The notes: generated from the sequence alone by a model not told the origin. A DNA stretch of 64,000 bases from Streptomyces sp. SPB162 (GCF_029504575.1 NZ_JAQFII010000001.1:4967001-5031000), one strand, 5' to 3'; counted from the first letter of the stretch, positions 8,544-16,814 are shown. Program-made: numbers and translations.

Positions 8544-9137
8544 ATGGGCGACCAGTACAGGCCGATCCGACGGGCCTCAGCGATGGTGGCGCTCGCGGCC
8601 GGCGTCGCCCTGGCTCTGGCGGGCTGCGGCGGAGGCGGGGATGGCAAGCAGCCGGACAGCAAGCCCTCGTCCCACTCCAGTGCTCCGAAGGCGGGGAGTT
8701 CTTCGGGGGGGACCACCTCCCCGTCGGCTGAGCCGACCCAGGTCCTGGCCCAGGTCAAAGGGGAGAAGGGAATCGAGATCACTATCAACTCGGTTGTCCG
8801 GGATGCGGGTGGTTTCGTGACGGTGCAGGGCGTAGTCACCAACAACGGCACCGAAACCTTCAACGCGGACATGTGGGTGGGTTCGGAGACCGCGGTCAGC
8901 AAATCGGGTGCCTCGGTCGCCGGTGCGGTTCTGGTCGATGAAGCGGGCAAGAAGCGCTACTACGTCCTCCGCGATACGGAGGGCAAGTGCCTGTGCACGA
9001 TGGGCCTGCTCAGTATCCAACCCAAGGAGACCCGCCCCATCTTCGCCCAGTTCCCCGCCCCTCCCACCGCCACCACCTCCGTCGAGTTCCAGTTGCCCAC
9101 CATGCCGCCCGCCAAGATTCAGATTTCGGAGGGGTGA
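8544..9137 (+). CDS. Secreted lipoprotein of the tad locus
   Basis: 197 residues with a clear lipoprotein signal: basic N terminus (RPIRRAS), hydrophobic stretch and lipobox LAGC at about residues 25-28. A Ser/Lys/Gly/Pro-rich linker follows, then a beta-rich domain (EKGIEITINSVVRDAGGFVTV) that resembles immunoglobulin-like DUF4352-type modules. ATG 8544 follows GGAACGGGGAG. It lies between the TadE/G-like gene and the OmpA-domain gene with 6-32 base gaps, so it is likely part of the same operon, perhaps in the position of the Gram-negative TadD or secretin pilot lipoproteins. That comparison is inference from position only. Confidence 0.8.
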   Translation: MGDQYRPIRRASAMVALAAGVALALAGCGGGGDGKQPDSKPSSHSSAPKAGSSSGGTTSPSAEPTQVLAQVKGEKGIEITINSVVRDAGGFVTVQGVVTNNGTETFNADMWVGSETAVSKSGASVAGAVLVDEAGKKRYYVLRDTEGKCLCTMGLLSIQPKETRPIFAQFPAPPTATTSVEFQLPTMPPAKIQISEG

Positions 9138-9143
9138 TCGGTC

Positions 9144-9797
9144 GTGGACCGTACGAAGCGTCGGGCTGCCGGTGCGGCCCTCGTCGTGCTTTCGGTGGTG
9201 TCGGTCGGGCTGGCCGGGCCGGTGGTGGTGGCCCGGGCGGATGGAGGGCCCTCGCCCTCCACCGCCGCGCCTTCGGCGCCGGTGAAGGTCGATCCGACGT
9301 CGCCGCGGCTGAAGTTGCCGGAGGGGGCGACGCTCGCGCCGGCGAAGGTGCTGGACATCGTGGCGGTCACGGACCAGTCGTCGACCAGCGCGAGTCAGCC
9401 GGAGCAGCGGCATGAGGAGTCCAATACCTCGATCACGTACGCGCTCCAGGCGGACGTGCTGTTCGGCAGGGACAGCGCCGCGCTGTCGGCGGCCGCCACG
9501 TCCCGGATCAAGGCCATCGCCGGCGACATCAACGCGAAGCACGTCTCCTCACCCATCCGGGTCTTCGGCTTCACCGACGACCTGGGCAGCGAGGAGCACG
9601 GCGACATCCTGTCGAAGCAACGCGCCGACGCCGTCTACGGAATCCTGGCCAGTTCGCTCGGTTCGGCGGGTGGCACGACGCACAGTTTCCAGGTGCGCGG
9701 GTACGGCGAGGACTACCCCATTGCGGATAATTCGACGGAAGCAGGCCGCCGGCAGAACCGCCGCGTGGAGATTACGTTCACTCCGTCCGGCGCGTGA
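9144..9797 (+). CDS. Secreted OmpA-family (peptidoglycan-binding) protein
   Basis: 217 residues from GTG 9144: signal peptide (residues about 1-32, ending VVVARADG), Pro/Ser-rich linker, then an OmpA-C-terminal domain. Visible family features: the ALQADVLFGRDSAALSAAA start, the DDLGSEEHGDILSKQRADAV region matching the NxxLSxxRA consensus, and the end RRQNRRVEI. These domains bind diaminopimelate-containing peptidoglycan. In a Gram-positive tad operon this protein is the natural candidate for anchoring the pilus base in the cell wall. It follows the lipoprotein gene by 6 bases and is followed by a strong terminator, so it is probably the last gene of the operon. Confidence 0.9.
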   Translation: MDRTKRRAAGAALVVLSVVSVGLAGPVVVARADGGPSPSTAAPSAPVKVDPTSPRLKLPEGATLAPAKVLDIVAVTDQSSTSASQPEQRHEESNTSITYALQADVLFGRDSAALSAAATSRIKAIAGDINAKHVSSPIRVFGFTDDLGSEEHGDILSKQRADAVYGILASSLGSAGGTTHSFQVRGYGEDYPIADNSTEAGRRQNRRVEITFTPSGA

Positions 9798-9843
9798 GGT
9801 GCTGAGCACGCGCTCATAGGCGGTACGGTGTAACTCCCCCCCT

Positions 9844-9889
9844 CGGGCCGGTTCGCTCTCCCCCCCCCCTGCGAACCGGCCCGTTTTTT
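9844..9889 (+). terminator. Rho-independent terminator of the tad operon
   Basis: A perfect 13-bp stem CGGGCCGGTTCGC (9844-9856) pairs with GCGAACCGGCCCG (9871-9883) across a C-rich loop. TTTTTT (9884-9889) follows. It stands 47 bases after the OmpA-domain gene. Confidence 0.92.
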
Positions 9890-9922
9890 GTTGCCCGCGT
9901 CCAGGTGGCGTCTGTCGGAGCC

Positions 9923-10050
9923 TCAGGGCCGGCAGCCGCCCGTCGCGTCGATGACGTGGCCGGTGGCGCTCCGGTGACTCCGCCTCGATCGGCCCGCCGG
10001 CGGAGTTGATCGCGGCGTTGTTTGACGAGGACGTCCAGGCGGGGTGCCTG
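9923..10050 (-). pseudogene. Remnant of a short-chain dehydrogenase/reductase
   Basis: On the minus strand two SDR signatures lie back to back in different frames: PRLDVLV-NNAAINSAGGPIEAES (the conserved NNAG-type middle motif; one extra A disturbs it) directly joined to ATGHVIDATGGCRP and a stop at 9923, the usual C-terminal end of an SDR. The Rossmann N terminus, the catalytic YxxxK region and about 140 residues between the two motifs are missing. This is a decayed gene with an internal deletion, not an active enzyme. Confidence 0.6.
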
Positions 10051-10152
10051 GCGCGGGTCTCTCCTTGTCGCGGGTGAGCGCTGTTGCGGAGGGACTCCTT
10101 CGCGCGGCGTGCTGACCGGCCGCGCACTGCGCGTGGACCCTACATTGGCGCC

Positions 10153-10620
10153 ATGCGGACAAAAGGGATGATTCGATGTACGGCGGGTGTGGCCGTCGTC
10201 GTCGGGCTGAGCGGGTGCTCCGTCGGCGCCGGGGCGCCCGAGGGGTGGAAGGTGATGCGCGGCGGCTCGGTCGCCGTCGCCCATCCGAAGGTGTGGGAGG
10301 AGCTGCGCACCGCCGGCGCCGGCGCACAGGCCTCCGCCGTGCTGCGGGGCAAGGGCGGCCGTCAGGTCGGCGAGATCACCGTGCGGCCGGGCGGTGCCAT
10401 CCGGCGCGGCGTCCGCCCGCGGCCCATGACCATCGGGGGCCGTCCCGCGACGCAGGTCAGATACGTGGAGCGGGCCGCGGACGGCAGCAGAAACCGCGCC
10501 GTCGAGGTCACCACGACCGACAGCCACGGCCGTCCTGTCCTCGTCCGCGTCACCGGGCCCGACACCGCGGGCTGGCCCGTCGAACTGCGGCAGATCGTCA
10601 ACAGCATCGACGTCAATTGA
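10153..10620 (+). CDS. Small secreted lipoprotein of unknown function
   Basis: 155 residues from ATG 10153. A lipoprotein signal is visible (MRTKGMIRCTAGVAVVVG, lipobox LSGC at about residues 19-22). The mature part has a GWKVMRGGSVAVAHPKVWEE opening and ends in ELRQIVNSIDV, a layout seen in small Streptomyces lipoproteins that bind nothing yet known to me. It is monocistronic: the upstream SDR remnant is on the other strand, and the next gene converges and overlaps it by 8 bases at the stop codons. Confidence 0.75.
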   Translation: MRTKGMIRCTAGVAVVVGLSGCSVGAGAPEGWKVMRGGSVAVAHPKVWEELRTAGAGAQASAVLRGKGGRQVGEITVRPGGAIRRGVRPRPMTIGGRPATQVRYVERAADGSRNRAVEVTTTDSHGRPVLVRVTGPDTAGWPVELRQIVNSIDVN

Positions 10621-11038
10621 CGGCGGACCGCGCCTCGATCTCCACCCGCACCCCCCGCCGCACCCCCCAGCGCTCCATCGCGCCCGCCTCCGCCTCCAGC
10701 ACGTGCCGTGCCCGCAGGCGGGGGCGTCCCAGGCGGCCGGGGGGCATGGTGCGCACCGCCAGGACGCGCAGGCGGCGGTCCAGGTAGGCGACGTCGATCG
10801 CGAAGCGCATCCGGACGGTGTGCACGCTCGTCGCGGGGGTGAGGAGCAGCGCTCCGGTCAAACCGTCGCGCCCGAGCAGGCCCCGGGTCCTGGCGCGGTA
10901 GGACGCGGCGATCTCCAGGCCGATCTCCCAGGGGACGGACGGAGCCGGCTCGTCGTCCGTGTCCGACGCCGAAAGCCGCAACGTGCCCCCGCCGTCCCGC
11001 CACCGGTGCCTCCGACGCATCCAACCCATCCGATCCAT
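10613..11038 (-). CDS. DUF192 family protein
   Basis: About 141 residues. The core matches DUF192: RARTRGLLGRDGLTGALLLTPA, then HTVRMRFAIDVAYLDRRLRV and a terminal AMERWGVRRGVRVEI. Members are small beta-barrel proteins of unknown function; many are secreted, this one has no clear signal peptide. ATG 11038 is chosen because GGAGG lies 10 bases upstream; in-frame ATGs at 11029 and 11020 are alternatives. It is divergent from the prepilin peptidase gene with about 100 bases between. In many Streptomyces this family sits next to the A24 peptidase, which suggests a link with pilin maturation, but that is inference. Confidence 0.82.
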   Translation of the reverse strand: MDRMGWMRRRHRWRDGGGTLRLSASDTDDEPAPSVPWEIGLEIAASYRARTRGLLGRDGLTGALLLTPATSVHTVRMRFAIDVAYLDRRLRVLAVRTMPPGRLGRPRLRARHVLEAEAGAMERWGVRRGVRVEIEARSAVN

Positions 11039-11143
11039 CCGACCAGCACCTCCGTGTAGCCTCGGCCCCCGAAACCCCCCGAAACCCGCAGGGCCCGCGC
11101 CTCCCGCGCCGTGCCGAATCCGTCCCGCACGGGAGGACACCGG

Positions 11144-11851
11144 ATGTCTGTCTACCTCACCGCGGCCGCCGCCGTCTGGGGAATCGCGGCGGGCCTCGCG
11201 CTGCCGCGCGCCACGCACCGGCTCGCGGTCGCGTCCGGGGAACCGGTGCGCGCGGACGACGAGGACGGCCGCCGCTACCCCGGCGGCCCGCGCGGCTGGA
11301 TCGGCGGGAAGGGCGCGGGGCAGCGGCCCTACGGCACCGTGCTGCTCTGCGTCACGGCCTGCGCCGCGCTCGCCGCGCTCGTCGGGGCTCGCCCCGAACT
11401 GGTCGTGTGGCTGGTGCTCGTGCCGCTCGGCGTGCTGCTGGCCCGTATCGACCTGGCCGTCTTCCGGCTGCCCGACGTGCTGACCATCCCGGCGATGGCC
11501 GCCACGGCCGCCCTGCTGGGCGTCGCGGCCCTGCTCCCGGGGCACGAGGGCTCCTGGCCGCGGGCGTTGCTCGGTGGGGTCGTCCTGGGGGCCGTCTACT
11601 TCCTGCTGTTCCTCATCAACCCGGCCGGCATGGGCTTCGGCGACGTGAAACTCGCTCCCACGCTCGGTCTGGCCCTCGGCTGGTACGGCTGGCCGGTGCT
11701 CTTCGCGGGCACCTTCGCGGGCTTCGTCCTCGGCGCCGTCGCGGGGCTCGTCCTGCTGGCCACCCGCCGGGCGAACCGTAAGACGCCCATGCCCTTTGGG
11801 CCGTTCATGCTGATCGGAGCCCTGGGCGGGGTGCTGCTGGCGACCGCCTGA
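11144..11851 (+). CDS. Class A24 prepilin peptidase (TadV/CpaA type)
   Basis: 235 residues from ATG 11144 (GGGAGGA 6 bases upstream). An integral membrane aspartyl protease with about six or seven hydrophobic segments. Both catalytic motifs are visible: the first Asp in LLARIDLAVFRLPD and the second in GMGFGDVKLAPTLG (GxGDxK pattern). It lacks the N-terminal methyltransferase domain of PilD, as expected for TadV/CpaA-like enzymes. It should cleave Flp and the TadE-like pseudopilins encoded at 2.2-8 kb after Gly. It is separated from the tad operon by about 1.3 kb holding two unrelated genes. Confidence 0.92.
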   Translation: MSVYLTAAAAVWGIAAGLALPRATHRLAVASGEPVRADDEDGRRYPGGPRGWIGGKGAGQRPYGTVLLCVTACAALAALVGARPELVVWLVLVPLGVLLARIDLAVFRLPDVLTIPAMAATAALLGVAALLPGHEGSWPRALLGGVVLGAVYFLLFLINPAGMGFGDVKLAPTLGLALGWYGWPVLFAGTFAGFVLGAVAGLVLLATRRANRKTPMPFGPFMLIGALGGVLLATA

Positions 11852-11880
11852 CCGCCACCGGCACCCCACCTGGGCGAGGG

Positions 11881-12926
11881 CTACGCCTCGCTGCTCACCG
11901 ACCAGAGGTTCACGCCCTCCGGCTCCACCGCGTGCTTGTCGATCTCCGCCAGCTCCTCCGCCGTGAGCTTCGGCGCGCCGACCGCCGCCACGTTGGCCTC
12001 CAACTGCCTGACCGACGAGGCGCCGATGAGCGCCGAGGTGACGCGCTCGTCGCGCAGCACCCAGCTCAGCGCTAGCTGGGCGAGGGACTGGCCGCGGCTC
12101 TGCGCAATGTCGTTCAGGGCGCGGAGCCGGGTGACCGTCTCGTCGTTGACCAGGGCCCGGGTCGAGGGACTTGCCCTGCGCGGCGCGGGAGTCTTCGGGG
12201 ATGCCGCCGAGGTACTTGTCCGTCAGCAGGCCCTGGGCGAGCGGCACGAAGCCGATGCAGCCCATGCCCTCCTCGGCGAGGACGTCGAGCAGCCCCGTCG
12301 TCCTCGATCCACCGGTTGATCATCGAGTACGAGGGCTGGTGGATCAGCGCCGGGACGCCCAGCTCACGCAGGATGCGGGCCGCCTCGCGGGTGCGCTCGG
12401 GGCTGTACGAGGAGATGCCGACGTAGAGCGCCTTGCCCTGCTGGACGGCGGAGGCCAGGGCGCCCATCGTCTCCTCGAGCGGGGTCTCCGGGTCGAAGCG
12501 GTGGGAGTAGAAGATGTCGACGTAGTCGAGGCCCATGCGGGACAGCGACTGGTCGAGCGAGGAGAGCAGGTACTTGCGGGAACCGGCGTCGCCGTAGGGG
12601 CCCGGCCACATGTCCCAGCCGGCCTTGCTGGAGATGACCAGCTCGTCGCGGTACGGGCGGAAGTCCTGCGCCAGGATCGTCCCGAAGTTGGACTCGGCGG
12701 CGCCGTAGGGCGGGCCGTAATTGTTGGCCAGGTCGAAGTGGGTGACGCCCAGGTCGAAGGCGCGGCGCAGGATCGCGCGCTGCGAGTCGAGGGTGCGGTC
12801 GTCACCGAAGTTGTGCCACAGGCCCAGCGAGATCGCGGGCAGCTTCAACCCGCTGCGGCCGGTGCGGCGGTACTCCATGGAGTCGTAGCGCTCGTCGGCG
12901 GCGCGGTAGAGGGAACGGTTATTCAT
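11881..12926 (-). pseudogene. Aldo/keto reductase (YghZ-like), two frameshifts
   Basis: Starts at ATG 12926. The first about 210 residues are a normal AKR: LPAISLGLWHNFG, FDLANNYGPP with catalytic Asp/Tyr, SSKAGWDMWPGPYG, MGLDYVDIFYSHR. Near 12293-12296 a run of four C (minus G) needs to be three so that IEDDG continues as LLDVLAEEGMGCIGFVPLAQG. Near 12152-12158 one extra base breaks SLDPG from LVNDETVTRLRAL. The C terminus then reads normally to SVSSEA and TAG at 11881. Family length is restored (about 347 residues) if both bases are removed. YghZ-type enzymes reduce L-glyceraldehyde 3-phosphate and other aldehydes with NADPH. The indels are probably sequencing errors. Confidence 0.8.
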
Positions 12927-13053
12927 GGGCCCTGCCTATCACGCCTCTCGACCCCGGGATCCGAAGCGGAAGCCGGGCACCCGGTTCGTGCGCTCGCCGC
13001 CGCGCGCAGTACTGTGGCGATCGGGTGACGAGCGCTGGAGGGGCTGGTACGCG

Positions 13054-13815
13054 ATGAATCTGCGCGACCTGGTGTATGGGCTGTATGCCCGCCGAGTGGA
13101 GCACCGCCTCGATCTGGCTCAGGGCCCCAAGCACATTGGCGTGATCCTGGACGGCAACCGGCGCTGGGCCAAGGCCGCGGGCGGTACGACGGAGGAAGGC
13201 CACCGGGCCGGCGCCGACAAGATCGCCGAGATGCTGGGCTGGTGCGAGGAGACCGGGGTCAAGGTCGTCACGCTCTGGCTGCTGTCGACCGACAACCTGG
13301 ACCGTCCCGCCGAGGAGCTCGTCCCGCTGCTGGGCATCATCGAAGGCGCCGTGAGCGGGCTGGCCGAGACCGGCCGCTGGCGCGTCCACCACGTCGGCAC
13401 GATGGACATGCTGCCCGCGCGCACCCAGTCGGTGCTGAAGGAGGCGGAGCAGGCCACCCACGGCGTCGAGGGCATCCTCGTGAACGTCGCGGTCGGCTAC
13501 GGCGGCCGCCAGGAGATCGCGGACGCGGTCCGTTCGCTGCTGCACGAACACGCAGGACGCGGCACGTCCATCGAGGACCTCGCCGAACTGCTGGACGTCG
13601 AGCACATCGCGGAGCACCTCTACACGCGCGGCCAGCCCGACCCGGACCTCGTCATCCGCACCAGCGGCGAGCAGCGCCTGTCGGGCTTCATGCTCTGGCA
13701 GAGCGCCCACTCCGAGTACTACTTCTGCGAAGTCTTCTGGCCCGCCTTCCGCAAGGTCGACTTCCTGCGCGCGCTGCGTGACTACGCCGCGCGCCACCGC
13801 CGCTACGGATCGTAG
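13054..13815 (+). CDS. uppS: Isoprenyl transferase (undecaprenyl/decaprenyl diphosphate synthase family)
   Basis: 253 residues, family length. Cis-prenyltransferase condensing isopentenyl diphosphate onto an allylic diphosphate to make the lipid carrier for cell-wall synthesis. Visible motifs: HIGVILDGNRRWAK (catalytic Asp33, equivalent to MDGNGRWA), LWLLSTDNLDRP, the NVAVGYGGRQEI block and the C-terminal PDLVIRTSGEQRLSGFMLWQ with SEYYF. ATG 13054 has a GGAGGGG about 10 bases upstream. Actinobacteria usually have two such enzymes; the exact chain length cannot be read. It is followed by a 555-base gap before the PhoH gene. Confidence 0.94.
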   Translation: MNLRDLVYGLYARRVEHRLDLAQGPKHIGVILDGNRRWAKAAGGTTEEGHRAGADKIAEMLGWCEETGVKVVTLWLLSTDNLDRPAEELVPLLGIIEGAVSGLAETGRWRVHHVGTMDMLPARTQSVLKEAEQATHGVEGILVNVAVGYGGRQEIADAVRSLLHEHAGRGTSIEDLAELLDVEHIAEHLYTRGQPDPDLVIRTSGEQRLSGFMLWQSAHSEYYFCEVFWPAFRKVDFLRALRDYAARHRRYGS

Positions 13816-14370
13816 TCATCGGGGCGGCGGCGTGTGGCCACCGCGACAGATGATTCGTAGTCGCCGCGGCCGGCGGCCCGTAGTCGTTGCGAACGGCGGT
13901 TCGTAGCCATGCCGACGGCGCCGCCCCACCTCGTCCGGCGCACCGCCGCCCCACACGTTCGGCCCGCGACGAGTACCCCCTACGGCCCGCCGCGGGCGGT
14001 CCCGCCGACCGCCCTCGGGCCGTTCCGCCGGCCGACCCCTGCCACCGGCTCCCGCCGGCCCCGGACGACTTCTCCGTAGCCCCCTTCGGCCATCTGCCGC
14101 AGCACCCTCCGTTCATCTGCCGCAGTTTTTTCGGGCCCGCGCCAGGATTGATGGCACAGCTGTCATATGCAGTCGCATAGGCACCCTCTTTCGAGGGCAT
14201 ACACCGGTCAACAGCGGACGGCACCCAGGTTCGTCCGCCCGGGAGGCCCTTTGCCCACGGACGTGCCGTTTACGGAGGGCCGCGGACCGGCCCACGCGCC
14301 CGGTCCCGGCCCAGTACAGCGCGACGTTGTCGCACCCCGACCTCTGCCCGAGGGGGTTCGTCCACACGTG
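13816..14370. other. Long gap between uppS and the PhoH gene
   Basis: No convincing gene. The first 100 bases repeat a CGTAGTC/CGTAGCC word at irregular 25-30 base intervals (for example at 13812, 13857, 13880 and 13903). Around 14145-14185 AT-richer sequence (TTGATGGCACAGC, GTCATATGCAGTCGCATAGG) looks like a promoter zone, implying an about 190-base leader for the PhoH gene. An in-frame extension of PhoH back to ATG 14167 is open, but its Pro/Gly-rich composition is unlike the family. Confidence 0.4.
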
Positions 14371-15687
14371 GTGAAAAGCAAGAATCGCCGGGAGCACGAC
14401 CGGCGCACTTACGTTCTCGACACCAGCGTCCTGCTTGCCGACCCCAATGCCCTCACCCGCTTCGAAGAGCACGAGGTCGTGCTCCCGGTGGTGGTGGTAA
14501 CGGAGTTGGAGGCCAAGCGGGCCCACCCCGAGCTCGGCTACTTCGCCCGTCAGGCGTTGCGGCTGCTCGACGACTTCCGGATCAAGAACGGGCGCCTCGA
14601 CGCCCCGATCCCGATCGGCGAGCTGGGTGGCACGCTCCGCGTCGAACTGAATCACTCGGACCCCGGGGTGCTCCCCGTCGGGTTCCGGCTGGGTGACAAC
14701 GACTCGCGCATTCTGGCGGTCGCCCGCAACCTCCAGGCCGAGGGGTACGACGTCACGGTCGTCTCCAAGGACCTGCCGCTGCGGGTGAAAGCCTCCTCCG
14801 TCGGCCTGCTGGCCGAGGAGTACCGGGCCGAGCTGGCGATCACGTCGGGCTGGACCGGTATGGAGGAGCTGCTGGTCGACGCGGAGGAGGTGGACAGGCT
14901 CTACGCGGAAGAGGTCATCGTCCTGCCCGAGGCGGGCGACCTGCCCGTGCACACCGGACTGGTCCTCCAGTCCGAGCGCGGCAAGGCGCTCGGCCGGGTG
15001 ACCGAGGACGGCCGGGTGCGGCTGGTGCGCGGCGACCGGGAGGCCTTCGGCCTGCACGGCCGCAGCGCCGAACAGCGGGTCGCGCTCGACCTGCTGCTCG
15101 ACCCCGACGTCGGGATCGTGTCGCTGGGCGGACGGGCGGGCACCGGTAAGTCGGCGCTGGCCCTGTGCGCGGGTCTGGAGGCCGTGCTGGAGCGACAGCA
15201 GCACCGCAAGGTGATGGTCTTCCGGCCGCTGTACGCGGTCGGCGGACAGGAGCTGGGCTACCTGCCGGGCAGTGAGTCGGAGAAGATGAGCCCCTGGGCT
15301 CAGGCGGTCTTCGACACCCTGTCCGCGGTGACGTCCAAGGACGTCATCGAGGAGGTCGTGGCGCGGGGCATGCTCGAAGTGCTGCCGCTCACCCACATCC
15401 GCGGCCGGTCGCTCCACGACGCGTTCGTGATCGTGGACGAGGCGCAGTCGCTCGAACGGAACGTCCTGCTGACCGTTCTGTCCCGTATCGGTGCCGGGTC
15501 GCGGGTCGTTCTGACCCATGACGTGGCACAGCGGGACAACCTGAGGGTCGGCCGGTACGACGGGGTGGTGGCCGTCGTCGAGAAACTGAAGGGGCACCCG
15601 CTCTTCGCACACATCACCCTGAACCGGTCCGAACGCTCCCCGATCGCCGCATTGGTGACGGAGTTGCTGGAGGACAACGGGTCGTAA
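14371..15687 (+). CDS. PIN domain-PhoH ATPase
   Basis: 438 residues from GTG 14371 (GAGGGGG upstream), the usual length for the actinobacterial PhoH2-like family; the open frame extends to 14167 without family-like sequence. Domain 1 (about residues 12-160) is a PIN nuclease fold: RRTYVLDTSVLLADP with the first acidic residue, VVTELEAK, and DNDSRILAVA. Domain 2 is a PhoH P-loop NTPase: GGRAGTGKSALAL (Walker A), FVIVDEAQSLERN (Walker B), SRVVLTHDVAQ. Family members couple ATP-dependent RNA unwinding to PIN cleavage. It is monocistronic and followed by a hairpin terminator. Confidence 0.92.
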   Translation: MKSKNRREHDRRTYVLDTSVLLADPNALTRFEEHEVVLPVVVVTELEAKRAHPELGYFARQALRLLDDFRIKNGRLDAPIPIGELGGTLRVELNHSDPGVLPVGFRLGDNDSRILAVARNLQAEGYDVTVVSKDLPLRVKASSVGLLAEEYRAELAITSGWTGMEELLVDAEEVDRLYAEEVIVLPEAGDLPVHTGLVLQSERGKALGRVTEDGRVRLVRGDREAFGLHGRSAEQRVALDLLLDPDVGIVSLGGRAGTGKSALALCAGLEAVLERQQHRKVMVFRPLYAVGGQELGYLPGSESEKMSPWAQAVFDTLSAVTSKDVIEEVVARGMLEVLPLTHIRGRSLHDAFVIVDEAQSLERNVLLTVLSRIGAGSRVVLTHDVAQRDNLRVGRYDGVVAVVEKLKGHPLFAHITLNRSERSPIAALVTELLEDNGS

Positions 15688-15742
15688 CCAGGGCAATAAC
15701 GGGGCATAGCCGGGCCATATCCCGGTGACCGTGCGTGAGTTG

Positions 15743-15775
15743 AGGCTGCTGCGTCCCCAAGGGGCGCAGCAGCCT
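15743..15775 (+). terminator. Hairpin terminator after the PhoH gene
   Basis: AGGCTGCTGCG (15743-15753) pairs perfectly with CGCAGCAGCCT (15765-15775). The loop TCCCCAAGGGG can itself close as CCCC/GGGG. No strong T run follows, which is common for Streptomyces terminators. Confidence 0.75.
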
Positions 15776-15851
15776 AGCGTTATGGGGAGCGCCACGCCGA
15801 TGCTTTCCGGACAAGACGCCGTGTGACGTTTGCCACGCAACCGTAAATTGC

Positions 15852-15878
15852 TTGACGGCGTTCCCTTCCCGCTAGGGT
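15852..15878 (+). promoter_or_regulatory. Likely promoter of the transglycosylase gene
   Basis: TTGACG (15852-15857) and TAGGGT (15873-15878), 15 bases apart, are close to Streptomyces vegetative consensus, although the spacer is short. Transcription would start near 15885, leaving a leader of about 240 bases. Confidence 0.5.
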
Positions 15879-15884
15879 GTGACG

Positions 15885-16122
15885 CTGTCAGGCCCCGCTT
15901 ACGGCACACCCACACCCCCAGCGGTGTGGAACCCCAGAACTGAACAGCGTCGCCGCCGTAAGCCGCCCGAGCAACACGCGGAATCCCGTCAGGGAACCCG
16001 CATCGGGCCCGTGCCCCCGTGACCAGTCGGACCGCTCGCGGTCCGGAACAAGGGGAGGCCAGCGTTCAGGGGCACGATTTCGTCCGCGAGGTCACCACGC
16101 GGACGGTGCTGGAAGGACAACC
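15885..16122 (+). promoter_or_regulatory. Structured 5' leader of the SLT transglycosylase, candidate cis-regulatory RNA
   Basis: A long-range perfect 9-bp stem GCTTACGGC (15897-15905) with GCCGTAAGC (15955-15963) encloses a perfect 7-bp hairpin CCACACC-CCCAGC-GGTGTGG. A further hairpin GGACCGCTCGCGGTCC lies near 16028-16045, and the ribosome site GGAAGGA follows. In Streptomyces several cell-wall hydrolase genes (rpfA and related) are preceded by cyclic di-AMP riboswitches of the ydaO class; I could not find the conserved ydaO core here, so the class is left open. Confidence 0.45.
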
Positions 16123-16124
16123 GT

Positions 16125-16814
16125 GTGAGCCGGATCTCGGTCCGGGGATTCGCCGTGGCCTCGGCCACCGCAGTCACCACCGTGGGCGCCGTAGTCGGCG
16201 TCGCAGCAGGCGCTGACCAGGGCTCCAACCAGCCTGTCGAAGCCGCCGGCGCGACGACCGTACTCGCGGACATACCTGCTGGCCAGCAGGTTCAGCAGGC
16301 TTCTCTGACGCAGCAGGCGCAGGCGCAGTCCGACGCCGCGCAGGCGGCGGCGAAGAAGGCCGCCGAGGACAGCGCGCGCCAGCAGGCCGCCAAGGACGCC
16401 TCCGCCAAGAAGAAGGCCGCCGACGAAGCGGCCGCCAAGGCGAAGGAAGCCCGCGAGCTGGAGGCGAAGGCGGCCGCGAGCCGTTCCTCCGAGCGCGCGA
16501 CGTTCGCGGTCAAGAGCTCGTACACGACCGCCGAAGTCAAGGACATGGCGCGGCAGATCGTCGGGGCCGATCAGTTCCAGTGCTTCTCCAACATCGTGGA
16601 GCACGAGAGCGGCTGGGACTACACGGCGACCAACCCGTCCTCGGGCGCGTACGGACTCGTGCAGTCGTACCCGGGCAACAAGATGGCCACGGCCGGCGCC
16701 GACTGGCGGACCAATCCGGCCACGCAGATCAAGTGGGGCCTCAACTACATGAACAGCCGGTACCACAGCCCGTGCGGCGCCTGGTCCTACTGGCAGCAGC
16801 ACCAGTCGTACTAG
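16125..16814 (+). CDS. Secreted SLT-domain lytic transglycosylase
   Basis: 229 residues from GTG 16125 with GGAAGGA 6 bases upstream. N-terminal signal peptide (about residues 1-30, ending VGVAAGADQG), then an Ala/Lys/Glu/Gln-rich helical segment (about 60-125, coiled-coil-like, e.g. KKAADEAAAKAKEARELEAK), then a compact SLT domain with catalytic Glu in NIVEHESGWDYTATNPSSGA and the GLVQ...PGNKMATAGADW block typical of actinobacterial soluble transglycosylases. It would cleave peptidoglycan glycan strands with formation of 1,6-anhydroMurNAc. The length and layout match Streptomyces Swl-type hydrolases. It has its own promoter, a structured leader and a terminator. Confidence 0.92.
   Translation: MSRISVRGFAVASATAVTTVGAVVGVAAGADQGSNQPVEAAGATTVLADIPAGQQVQQASLTQQAQAQSDAAQAAAKKAAEDSARQQAAKDASAKKKAADEAAAKAKEARELEAKAAASRSSERATFAVKSSYTTAEVKDMARQIVGADQFQCFSNIVEHESGWDYTATNPSSGAYGLVQSYPGNKMATAGADWRTNPATQIKWGLNYMNSRYHSPCGAWSYWQQHQSY

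Noticed and set aside
14167..14370. N-terminal extension of the PhoH protein to ATG 14167
   Set aside because: The added 68 residues are low-complexity and absent from the family. GTG 14371 gives the normal length and has a ribosome site.
15885..16122. Cyclic di-AMP (ydaO) riboswitch
   Set aside because: The position fits, but the conserved core elements could not be found, so only an unclassified structured leader is reported.
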